Part shown: one piece after another, positions 33,155-40,903 of the stretch
Layout: the number at the start of each line of letters is the position of its first letter
Position numbering within the stretch: the first letter of the stretch is position 1
Assembly: GCF_018131105.1 (NCBI RefSeq)
Contig: NZ_JAFCJI010000002.1
Span: forward strand, 682,001 to 746,000
Direction of reading: 5' to 3'
Length of the DNA: 64,000 bases
Source of the DNA: Bradyrhizobium manausense
GTDB taxonomy: Bacteria; Pseudomonadota; Alphaproteobacteria; Rhizobiales; Xanthobacteraceae
Made by a program: the position numbers and the translations under genes
The notes under the pieces: model-generated
Told to the model about the DNA's origin: nothing
What the model saw: only the letters and a program-made list of their open reading frames with translations
Databases searched by the model: none

Positions 33155-34888
33155 ATGACCGGCATCGAGCGCAACGCAAGCGAAACGTACGAGTGCGATG
33201 TGCTCGTCGCCGGATCGGGCTGTTCCGGCATGTCGGCCGCGATCACCGCCAGATATCGCGGCCTCGACGTGCTGATCGTCGAGAAGGAGCCGCGCTTCGG
33301 CGGCACCACCGCGCGCTCCGGCGGCTGGCTCTGGATCCCCGGCACTTCGCTTGCGAAAGCCTACGGCATCGCGGAGACGCCGGAGCAGGCGCGCACCTAT
33401 TTACGGCACGAGGCCGGCAACAATTTTGACGCCGCGCGCGTCGATGCCTTCCTCGGCGCAGGTCCTGAAGCTGTCGATTTCTTCACCACCAAGACCGCGT
33501 TGCGGTTCGACATGCCGCTGGTGTTTCCCGACTACCACGCCGAAGCACCTGGCGGCGCCCAGGGCGGCCGCTCCATGGTCACGCGCCCGTTCGATGGCCG
33601 CGAGCTCGGCGACCAGATCAAGACCCTGGGCATGCCCCTGCCCGAGCTCACCGTGTTCGGCATGATGCTCGGAAGCGGCAAGGAGATCATCCATTTCATG
33701 CGCGTGACCAAATCGATCACGTCGGCGGTCTACGTCGCCAAGCGGCTGTCGCGGCATCTGATGGACGTGCTGCGCTACGGCCGCGGCATGACGCTGACCA
33801 ACGGCAACGCGCTCGCCGGGCGCCTCGCGAAATCCGCGCTAGACCTCAAGATTCCAATGTGGCTGTCGTCGCCGGTGCGCGAACTGACGGTCGAGAACGG
33901 CGCGGTGACCGGCGCGATCGTCTCGCGCGAGGGCCGCGACGTGCGTGTCCGCGCCCGGCAGGGCGTCGTGCTCGCCTGCGGCGGCTTTCCGCACGATGTC
34001 GAGCGGCGCAAGAAGATGTTCCCGCACGCGCCGACCGGCAACGAGCATTTCTCGCCGGGACCGACCGGCAACACCGGCGACGGCCTGCGTCTTGCCGAAA
34101 GCGCGGGCGGGCATGTCGAGGAACGGCTGCCGAATGCGGCGGCGTGGGTCCCGGTGTCGCTGACGACGCGCAAGGACGGGACGAAGGGCGTGATGCCGCA
34201 TTTCATCGACCGCGCCAAACCCGGCGTGATCGCGGTGATGCGCGACGGCCGGCGCTTTGCCAATGAAGGCAATTCCTATCACGACTTCGTCCAGGCCATG
34301 ATCAAGGCCGCAAAGCCCGGCGAGGAGATCGCGGCCTATCTCGTCTGCGATCACCCGACCTTGCGCAAATACGGGCTCGGCTGCGTGCCGCCATTCCCGA
34401 TGCCGCTGGGTCATCACCTCAACACCGGCTATCTCCTGCGCGGCGACACCCTCGAAGCGCTGGCGACGAAGGCCGGCATCGATGCGACGGCGTTCACCGA
34501 GACCGTCAAGCAGTTCAACACGACCGCGCCGCTGGGACACGATGCGGCCTTCGGCAAGGGGTCGAAAGCCTATAACCGCTACCAGGGCGACGCCATGCAC
34601 GGCCCGAATCCCTGCATCGCGCCGATCGAGAACGGCCCGTTCTACGCCATCAAGATGGTGGTCGGCGATCTCGGCACCTATGCCGGTATCGTCACCGACG
34701 AGAATGCGCGCGCGCTCGATGCCGAGGGCGAGGTGATTCCCGGGCTCTATACCGCCGGCAACGACATGGCCAGCATCATGGGCGGTAATTATCCGGGCGC
34801 CGGCATCACGCTTGGGCCGGCGCTGACCTTCGGCTACATTGCCGGTCGTCATCTCGCCGACAGCGCCGCCAAGCGCGACGCGGCGTAA
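33155..34888 (+). CDS. FAD-dependent dehydrogenase (fumarate reductase/ketosteroid type)
   Basis: The 577-residue flavoprotein has the dinucleotide motif VLVAGSGCSGMSAA (about residues 15-28), EKEPRFGGTTARSGG and the C-terminal GGNYPGAGITLGPALTFGYIAG that completes the FAD site. This is the fumarate reductase flavoprotein/3-oxosteroid dehydrogenase fold, which oxidises or reduces C-C bonds next to a carbonyl. The substrate is not evident. It follows the ABC binding protein gene closely and precedes an IclR gene on the same strand. Confidence 0.88.
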   Translation: MTGIERNASETYECDVLVAGSGCSGMSAAITARYRGLDVLIVEKEPRFGGTTARSGGWLWIPGTSLAKAYGIAETPEQARTYLRHEAGNNFDAARVDAFLGAGPEAVDFFTTKTALRFDMPLVFPDYHAEAPGGAQGGRSMVTRPFDGRELGDQIKTLGMPLPELTVFGMMLGSGKEIIHFMRVTKSITSAVYVAKRLSRHLMDVLRYGRGMTLTNGNALAGRLAKSALDLKIPMWLSSPVRELTVENGAVTGAIVSREGRDVRVRARQGVVLACGGFPHDVERRKKMFPHAPTGNEHFSPGPTGNTGDGLRLAESAGGHVEERLPNAAAWVPVSLTTRKDGTKGVMPHFIDRAKPGVIAVMRDGRRFANEGNSYHDFVQAMIKAAKPGEEIAAYLVCDHPTLRKYGLGCVPPFPMPLGHHLNTGYLLRGDTLEALATKAGIDATAFTETVKQFNTTAPLGHDAAFGKGSKAYNRYQGDAMHGPNPCIAPIENGPFYAIKMVVGDLGTYAGIVTDENARALDAEGEVIPGLYTAGNDMASIMGGNYPGAGITLGPALTFGYIAGRHLADSAAKRDAA

Positions 34889-34908
34889 GCGAAGCGCATC
34901 GGAGGCGC

Positions 34909-35703
34909 ATGAAGAGAGAAAGCCGCGGCATCCAGTCGATCGAGGTCGGCGGAGAACTGCTCCGCGCACTCGCCAGATCCGGCGAGCCGATGATGCTGCG
35001 CGATCTCGCGCGCGAGGCCGGCATGACACCGGCCAAAGCGCATCCCTATCTCGCCAGCTTCTCCCGCATCGGCCTGATCGAGCAGGACGAGACCACCGGC
35101 CGCTACGAGATCGGCGCGCTCGCGCTCGAGCTCGGCCTGATCAGCCTGCGCCGCCTCTCCGGTGTGCGCATCGCCCGGCCGAAGATCGCCGCTCTGGCGA
35201 ACCAGATCGGCCACGCCGTCTCGCTTGCGGTGTGGGGCACGCACGGCCCGACCGTGGTGCAGCTGGAAGAACCCGGCCAGCCCGTGCACATCGTGATGCG
35301 CGCCGGCTCGGTGATGGCGCTCCTGGAGACCGCCACGGGGCGCGCCTTCGCGGCGTTCCTGCCGGAGAAGACCAGCAACGCCGCGCTCGAGAGCGGGCTC
35401 GATCGCCACGGCGTCGGCTACAATCCGAAGCGTCCGGTGAAAGGCGCCAAGGTCGAGGAGATATTGGCTGAAGTCCGCAAGCACGGCCTCGCCCGCGCGC
35501 TCGGCGATCCCCTGCCCGGCGTCAATGCGTTCTCGGCGCCGGTGTTCGACCATGCCGGCCATGTCGCGCTGGTGATCACCGCGATGGGCCCGGAAGGCAC
35601 CTTTGATGCGCGCTGGGACAGCCCGATCGCCCATGCCTTGCGCGATTGTGCCGGCGGCATTTCGAAGCGGCTGGGTTTTGGGATGACGGCGGCGGCGGAG
35701 TGA
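34909..35703 (+). CDS. IclR-family transcriptional regulator
   Basis: The 264-residue regulator has a winged helix-turn-helix (about residues 8-65, MLRDLAREAGMTPAKAHPYLASF) and a C-terminal ligand-binding domain containing VSLAVWGTHGPTVVQ. GGAGG precedes the start. It is the third gene of the rightward group and probably controls the binding protein and flavoprotein genes. It may also control the convergent decarboxylase operon; that is inference. Confidence 0.88.
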   Translation: MKRESRGIQSIEVGGELLRALARSGEPMMLRDLAREAGMTPAKAHPYLASFSRIGLIEQDETTGRYEIGALALELGLISLRRLSGVRIARPKIAALANQIGHAVSLAVWGTHGPTVVQLEEPGQPVHIVMRAGSVMALLETATGRAFAAFLPEKTSNAALESGLDRHGVGYNPKRPVKGAKVEEILAEVRKHGLARALGDPLPGVNAFSAPVFDHAGHVALVITAMGPEGTFDARWDSPIAHALRDCAGGISKRLGFGMTAAAE

Positions 35704-35717
35704 CAAGCTCAGCCACG

Positions 35718-35804
35718 CGTCATGGCAAGGCTTGTCCCGGCCATCCACCCGCGGCCACGGGCGCAGAAAGACGTGGATGCCCGGGTCAAGCTCGGGCATG
35801 ACGA
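35718..35804. repeat. CGTCATGGC...GCATGACG palindromic repeat
   Basis: The left part reads CGTCATGGCAAGGCTTGTCC and the right part GGGTCAAGCTCGGGCATGACG, with CATCCACC/CGTGGATG between them. It fills the space between the convergent IclR and short-chain dehydrogenase genes. A related element is at 53048-53152. Confidence 0.65.
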
Positions 35805-35821
35805 CTGAGAGACACAGCGCC

Positions 35822-36604
35822 CTACTTATCCTTCACCGGCACTGTGTAGTTCAGGATCAGCCGGCCACCGTCGGGATAGATGGTCTGCCCGGTGATGTAG
35901 GACGCATCGTCACTGGCAAGGAACGCCACGACCGAGGCGACCTCACTCGGCTCGCCGCCGCGGCCGGCCGGCGTGCGCGACATCACGGTTTTCCGCGCGT
36001 CCTCCGAGGTGTAGATCGACGACGCCACCATGTCGGTCAAAATCGTACCCGGTCCGACGGCGACGACGCGGATGTTGTGCGGGGCGAGCGCGACGGCGGC
36101 GACGGAGGTCAGCTGCTTCATGCCGCCCTTGGACATGGCGTAGGTTGCAAGCGCCGGGATCGCCAGCAGCGCATTCACGGAAGACATGTTGATGATGACC
36201 CCGCCGCCGCTGCCCTGCGCGATCATCTGCTTCGCCGCGGCCTGCACGCCGAAGAACGCACCCTTCAAATTGATGCCGATGATCTCGTCGAATTCCTCCT
36301 CGGATATCTCCAGGAAGTCCCGATTGCGGGCGACGCCGGCATTGTTGACCATGATGTCGAGGCGGCCGAACTCCTTTACAGCGGTCGCGACGAGCCGATC
36401 CACATCCGCACGCTTGGCGACATTGCCGACCACGGTGCGCAGCGCATCCGGCCGCCCCAGCTCGGCGGCCGTTACCGCCAGACCATCGGCATCGACATCC
36501 GAGATGACGACCTTGACGCCGTCATCGAGGAATCGCTTTGCGCAGGCCTTGCCGATGCCGCGCGCCGCACCGGTGATAGCGGCGACCTTGCCGGATAGTT
36601 TCAT
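35822..36604 (-). CDS. Short-chain dehydrogenase/reductase
   Basis: The 260-residue NAD(P)-dependent oxidoreductase has the TGAARGIG cofactor motif (11-18), NNAG (87-90) and the catalytic S142, Y155 and K159 (YAMSK). The family interconverts alcohols and ketones. The start at 36604 fits GGAGTGAG upstream. It is the last gene of a leftward unit with the two decarboxylase subunits; it may reduce the aldehyde they release, which is inference. Confidence 0.9.
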   Translation of the reverse strand: MKLSGKVAAITGAARGIGKACAKRFLDDGVKVVISDVDADGLAVTAAELGRPDALRTVVGNVAKRADVDRLVATAVKEFGRLDIMVNNAGVARNRDFLEISEEEFDEIIGINLKGAFFGVQAAAKQMIAQGSGGGVIINMSSVNALLAIPALATYAMSKGGMKQLTSVAAVALAPHNIRVVAVGPGTILTDMVASSIYTSEDARKTVMSRTPAGRGGEPSEVASVVAFLASDDASYITGQTIYPDGGRLILNYTVPVKDK

Positions 36605-36660
36605 GGGTCTCACTCCAGGATAGCTGCTTGCGGCAGGCCCGCGCCGGAGAGGACCGAGGG

Positions 36661-37251
36661 CTAGGTCGCCGCGAAGCCGAGATGAGCACGGAACCGGTTC
36701 TTGATAAAGACGGCATCGCGCGAGGGCAGCGAGCGCGGCGGATTTTCGGCCCTCACCTTGATGACAAAAAGCCGCGGGCCATCGGCCGGCGCGGCGATAT
36801 CAGCCGCGAGGCGCTGCACTTCCTCCAACGTCCGCACCGTGGCGGTCGTGGCAAAGCCGCACGCCACGGCGATCGCCGTGAGATCGACGCCGCGGCCGGT
36901 GTGGCTCGCCTGCATGCCTGTTTCGCCAAAGTGCTGATTGTCGATCACGATGACGTCGAGATTGCGTGGGCGCGCGACGCCGATGGTGGCGATGCCGCCG
37001 AGGCCCATCAATTGTTCGCCGTCGCCGGTCAGGGCGATGACGCGCCTGGAAGGCTGCGCCTGAGCCAGCCCAAGCCCGATCAGCGCGGCGCCGCCCATGG
37101 CGCCCCAGAGATAGAAATTATCGTCGCGGTCGCCGGTCGCATGCAGATCGTAGGTCGGCGAGCCCAGACCGGAGACGACCAGCGCGTCCCCGCGATTCTT
37201 GAGGAGCGCCGCAACGGCGGCACGGCGATCGAGCTGAGAGGGAACGGTCAT
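36661..37251 (-). CDS. ThDP-dependent decarboxylase, beta subunit
   Basis: This 196-residue protein is the C-terminal, diphosphate-binding half of a split thiamine-diphosphate enzyme of the sulfopyruvate/phosphonopyruvate decarboxylase type. The cofactor motif is GDGEQLMGLGGI to VIVIDNQ (about 75-105). The ATG at 37251 lies five bases after the alpha-subunit stop; a GTG at 37263 would overlap it. The partner subunit is encoded directly upstream. The substrate is a 2-oxo acid of unknown identity. Confidence 0.8.
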   Translation of the reverse strand: MTVPSQLDRRAAVAALLKNRGDALVVSGLGSPTYDLHATGDRDDNFYLWGAMGGAALIGLGLAQAQPSRRVIALTGDGEQLMGLGGIATIGVARPRNLDVIVIDNQHFGETGMQASHTGRGVDLTAIAVACGFATTATVRTLEEVQRLAADIAAPADGPRLFVIKVRAENPPRSLPSRDAVFIKNRFRAHLGFAAT

Positions 37252-37256
37252 CACTA

Positions 37257-37787
37257 TCACCACTTCTTCTTGCCGATCAGGCGCTGCCCGATCAGAACCG
37301 CGATCTGCTGGTCGGACTCGTAGGCGAGCGCAGCAGCCGATTCGACGGTCTCGACCAGATCCTCCGCCGTCTCCGCCCGCATCACCTTCAAACCGATCGC
37401 TTCCAGCGACGGCTGCGTCGCCCGGCTCATCGGTACTTGCCAGGGATTGAACTCAGCCCATTCGCCGCGCATGGTCACGAGCATCAGAAGCGGAAAGCGT
37501 CCGATCGCCGACAGCGACAGCATGTTGATGCAATTGCCGACCCCGCTCGACTGCATCAGCAGCACGCTGCGCTGGCCGCCAAGCCAGGCACCAGCGGCAA
37601 TCGCGATGCCTTCCTCTTCGGTCGTCAGCACGTTGGTGGTGACGTCGTTGTCGGCGGAGAACATGCGGATGAGCTGGCTGTGGCCGGCATCCGGCACGTA
37701 GGACATCTGCCGGACATCGGCAGCTTTCAGGATGCGATAGAGCTCGGACGGCCAGTCGGTTTCGGGATTCGGCTTTGGGCTATGCAC
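37257..37787 (-). CDS. ThDP-dependent decarboxylase, alpha subunit
   Basis: This 176-residue protein is the N-terminal, pyrimidine-binding half of the split enzyme. The activating glutamate is in LTTEEEGIAIAAGAWLGG, and LMQSSGVGNCINML follows as in sulfopyruvate decarboxylases. The start is a GTG at 37787 with GGAGA about eight bases upstream; the open frame extends to 37958 but without a site. It heads the leftward unit alpha-beta-short-chain dehydrogenase. Confidence 0.8.
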   Translation of the reverse strand: MHSPKPNPETDWPSELYRILKAADVRQMSYVPDAGHSQLIRMFSADNDVTTNVLTTEEEGIAIAAGAWLGGQRSVLLMQSSGVGNCINMLSLSAIGRFPLLMLVTMRGEWAEFNPWQVPMSRATQPSLEAIGLKVMRAETAEDLVETVESAAALAYESDQQIAVLIGQRLIGKKKW

Positions 37788-37913
37788 CTGATGTCTCCGT
37801 GGAATTTCGAGCGGCAGGCTAGCGGTGCTTGCGAACGAAAGCTCTGACCGTCTGGGACGATCAGATATCGAAGGATTGTATAGCTGAGGGTATCGCGCGA
37901 TGCGCGTTGCTGC

Positions 37914-38065
37914 GCCCTCTCCCCTTGCGGGAGAGGGCATCACTGCAGGTAGACACATAATCGCCTGGGTGAGGGGTACCTCTCCATTTGGGGTACATCT
38001 GCGCGCGCCGAGAGATACCCCTCATCCGGCGCTTCGCGCCACCTTCTCCCACAAGGGGAGAAGGA
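37914..38065. repeat. Composite palindromic repeat (CCCTCTCCCCTTGCGG type)
   Basis: Nested hairpins are visible: CCCTCTCCC/GGGAGAGGG near 37915-37937, GGGGTACC/GGTATCTC-type arms around 37974-38022, GGCGC/GCGCC near 38028-38040 and CCTTCTCCC/GGGGAGAAGG near 38042-38064. This is a common rhizobial intergenic repeat. It lies between the GntR gene's end and the decarboxylase unit. Confidence 0.7.
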
Positions 38066-38073
38066 AGAGTCCC

Positions 38074-38778
38074 TCAATTCGTCGCAGCCCGCGCCGCCGC
38101 CGGCATGTAGATCTGCGCATAACCTTCCTTGATCGCCGACGTAATGCGATCAAGCCGTCGGTCGATGTGCTTCTCCAGCACGGAGACGCAGGCCTCTTCG
38201 TTCCGCGCCTTCAGCCCCTCGACGACCGCGCGGTGCTCGGCCTGGGTGTTGGAGCGGTTGATGCTGTCCATGTCGATCCAGCGCACGAAGCGGATGCGGG
38301 CGTTGACGTTGCGCAGCACGCGCAGCATCTCGGCATTGTTCGACATCGCCATCAGCCGCTCGTGGAAGGTCTCGTCCAGCTCGACGAGCTCGACCGAGGA
38401 ACGCTCGCCAGGATCGGGGCCGGTGGCCTCGAGGAATTTCAGCAGCCCGTCGATGTCCTCGTCCTTGGCGCGCTTGATGGCGAGGCGGACCGAGGCAACC
38501 TCGATCGACTTGCGCAGCTCGTAGAGATCGAAGATCTCATGCGCGTCGAGCTCGCGGCAGAAAAAGCCCTTGCCCGGTGTGAAACGCAAGAAGCCTTCGG
38601 TGTTGAGCCGGTTGAGCGCCTCGCGCAGAGGCGTGCGGCTGACGCCGAGGCGCTTGGCCAGCTCGCCTTCGTTGAGTCGTTCGCCCGGCTTGAACTCATA
38701 GCTCACGGCCATCGCCTTGAGCTGTTCATAGACGCGATCGACGATACTATCGGAGGCCAGTTCCACGTTGCTCATCAT
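38074..38778 (-). CDS. GntR-family regulator (FCD domain)
   Basis: The 234-residue protein has a winged helix-turn-helix (about 10-75; GELAKRLGVSRTPLREALNRL) and a helical FCD ligand-binding domain (about 85-220) with metal-site histidines such as H in DETFHERLM and AEHRAVV. The start at 38778 is a choice among several ATGs and is not well fixed. It stands at the end of the amino acid catabolic operon on the same strand and is its likely regulator. Confidence 0.85.
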   Translation of the reverse strand: MMSNVELASDSIVDRVYEQLKAMAVSYEFKPGERLNEGELAKRLGVSRTPLREALNRLNTEGFLRFTPGKGFFCRELDAHEIFDLYELRKSIEVASVRLAIKRAKDEDIDGLLKFLEATGPDPGERSSVELVELDETFHERLMAMSNNAEMLRVLRNVNARIRFVRWIDMDSINRSNTQAEHRAVVEGLKARNEEACVSVLEKHIDRRLDRITSAIKEGYAQIYMPAAARAATN

Positions 38779-38881
38779 CAGCTGCATGCATGTTCGAACA
38801 CAGCCCAATATACCGGGGCCGTGGGAGTGATTGCAATGCAAAGCAGCGCAGAGGTTGTGAAGAGCTGTGCGACAGGCGGAA

Positions 38882-39625
38882 TCAGCTGAAGGCGCGCGGA
38901 CGCAGTCCAGCATGAAACCAGGTGATCATGGAATAGATGTCGTAGACCGGCAACCCGACTTCGGCCTGCAATGCCGCCGCATAAGGCGGCATGTTGGTGC
39001 ATTCGAGCACGATGGCGCCGACATCAGGGTTTTGCGCAACCAATTGCTTCCCCGCCTCGACCACGTCGCGCTCGGCCTGCGCGACGTCCATGTCGTCCTT
39101 CTCGGCCTTGATCAGGACGCGGAAGAATTCCTTGCCGTGCTCGGTGCCGACCAGCGGCGTATCGAGCGGCACACCGGCGCCTTCGAGATGGGCCGGCGTC
39201 AGGGTCGAGCCCGACACCGTGACGAGGCCGACGCGCTTGCCCGGCGGCAAGGTCGCCTGCACCCACGGCACCTGCATCAGCGACGAGGTTGCAACGGGAA
39301 CGCCGACCGCCGCCGCGATCTCCTTCTGGAACAGCGAGAGGAAGCCGCAATTGGTGGTGATGGCCTCGGCCCCGAGCCGCACCAGGTCCTTGGCGGCATC
39401 GATGAAATCAGGCAGAAGGCCCGCCGCGCCCTTCAGCACCACCTTCTCCGGCGACGCACCGCTCACCACACGGTAGAGCACGGGGAATGGCCAGGTCGTG
39501 CCGTTGCCCATGTCGCCGGGGATGCGGGGAAAGCGCGCTTCCAGCATCAGGATGCCGAGCGGCGCACCGTAGATGGCCTTGCCGCCACGGGCGATGCGGG
39601 AGGTCGAATTGGCTGTAGGAATCAT
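38882..39625 (-). CDS. Asp/Glu/hydantoin racemase-family protein
   Basis: The 247-residue protein has the two cysteines expected of a cofactor-independent racemase or maleate isomerase: C93 in TTNCGFL and C209 in LECTNMPPY. They act as a base/acid pair on the alpha carbon in this family. The substrate is unclear. It is the last enzyme gene of the seven-gene leftward operon, ten bases after the DadA-like gene, so it could supply that enzyme with the D-isomer. Confidence 0.82.
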   Translation of the reverse strand: MIPTANSTSRIARGGKAIYGAPLGILMLEARFPRIPGDMGNGTTWPFPVLYRVVSGASPEKVVLKGAAGLLPDFIDAAKDLVRLGAEAITTNCGFLSLFQKEIAAAVGVPVATSSLMQVPWVQATLPPGKRVGLVTVSGSTLTPAHLEGAGVPLDTPLVGTEHGKEFFRVLIKAEKDDMDVAQAERDVVEAGKQLVAQNPDVGAIVLECTNMPPYAAALQAEVGLPVYDIYSMITWFHAGLRPRAFS

Positions 39626-39634
39626 GGTGCGACC

Positions 39635-40900
39635 TCAGAGGAAGCGGTTGGGCGAAAACGGCGCGAGCGGAATTTCCGGTTGCTTGCCGCTCAGGAGCTG
39701 GGCGACGAGGCGACCGGTGCGGGCCGAGCCGACCAGGCCGACATGGCCATGGCCGAAGGCGTAGACGATGTCGCGCGAGGCGCGCGCATGGCCGATGCAG
39801 GGGAGCCCGTCCGGCATGCTCGGACGATGGCCGAACCAGGTCTTGATGCGCGAGGCCGGAATGTCCTTCGGCAGCTTTGGGAACATGCTGAGGAGGTTGT
39901 TGCGCAGAATTTCGGCACGCTTCCAGTTCGGTGCGGCCTCCAAGCCGGCGATCTCGACGGTGCCGGCAGCGCGCAGGCCCTTGTCGGTCCAGTTCACCAC
40001 CATCTTCACGTCGGATCCCATCATCGAGCTGCGCGGACCCGATTCCGGATTCTCGATCATGACGTGATAGCCGCGCTCGGTCTCGAGCGGGAGGGGATCA
40101 CCGACCGACGCGGTCAGCCGCTTCGAATGCGCGCCGGCCGCGACCACCGCGGCATCGCAAGCGACTTCGCCGGTCTCGGTGAGGACGGCGACGAGCTTGT
40201 TGCCGTTCAGCTTCAGACCGGTTGCCTTGGCGCGCACGAGTTTTGCGCCGCTCGCCAGCGCATGCTGAGCCAGCGCGGCGACATAGGCGCCGGGATCGCG
40301 GCAACGTCCAGCTTCTTCCACAACCACGCCAAACGTGTAGCGCGGATGCAGATCCGGCTCGCGCTGACGCATTTCGTCGGCACTGAGCTCCATCCACTCG
40401 ACGCCGACTTTCTTGCGCAGGCGCCAGCCGAGATCGTTGTCGAAATTGCCGCGCGACGGAAACACGTGCATCACGCCGTTGCGTTCGACCAGTTCGGGGA
40501 CACCAGCTTCTTCCGCGAGTTTCCGATGCAGCAGCGGCGCGTCCCTCAGGAGATCGCGTAGCGCAAACGCCGTCTTCTCGACCCGCGCCTCAGTCCAGCC
40601 CGACAGCAGATATTTGATCAGCCAGGGCAGCGCCTTCGGCAAGTAAGACCAGCGGATCGCGAGCGGCCCGAGCGGATCCATCAGATAGCCCGGCACCTTT
40701 TTCCAGATGCCCGGCTCCGCCGGCGGGATCACCGAATGCGAGGAAAGCCAGCCGGCATTGCCGTAACTCGCCGCCTGTTCGCCACCGGGTTCGCCTGCGT
40801 CGATCAGCGTGACGCGATGACCCTCGCGCAGCGCCTCGATGGCGCTGATCACGCCCACCGCGCCGGCTCCGATGATGGCGACGTGGCGGCCCTCTGCCAT
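39635..40900 (-). CDS. D-amino acid dehydrogenase (DadA-like FAD enzyme)
   Basis: This 421-residue DAO-fold flavoprotein begins HVAIIGAGAVGVISAIEAL (Rossmann motif near 10-15) and has the DadA-type stretch GEQAASYGNAGWLSSHSV. The family oxidises D-amino acids to 2-oxo acids and ammonia and passes electrons to quinones. The C-terminus has GHGHVGLVGSARTGRLVAQ, closing the FAD site. It lies next to racemase and RidA genes, in keeping with imine-forming amine oxidation. Confidence 0.85.
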   Translation of the reverse strand: MAEGRHVAIIGAGAVGVISAIEALREGHRVTLIDAGEPGGEQAASYGNAGWLSSHSVIPPAEPGIWKKVPGYLMDPLGPLAIRWSYLPKALPWLIKYLLSGWTEARVEKTAFALRDLLRDAPLLHRKLAEEAGVPELVERNGVMHVFPSRGNFDNDLGWRLRKKVGVEWMELSADEMRQREPDLHPRYTFGVVVEEAGRCRDPGAYVAALAQHALASGAKLVRAKATGLKLNGNKLVAVLTETGEVACDAAVVAAGAHSKRLTASVGDPLPLETERGYHVMIENPESGPRSSMMGSDVKMVVNWTDKGLRAAGTVEIAGLEAAPNWKRAEILRNNLLSMFPKLPKDIPASRIKTWFGHRPSMPDGLPCIGHARASRDIVYAFGHGHVGLVGSARTGRLVAQLLSGKQPEIPLAPFSPNRFL

Positions 40901-40903
40901 CGG

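Noticed and set aside
37914..38065. Repeat region considered as a CRISPR array
   Set aside because: The units are nested palindromes of different sequence with no regular spacers and no cas genes.
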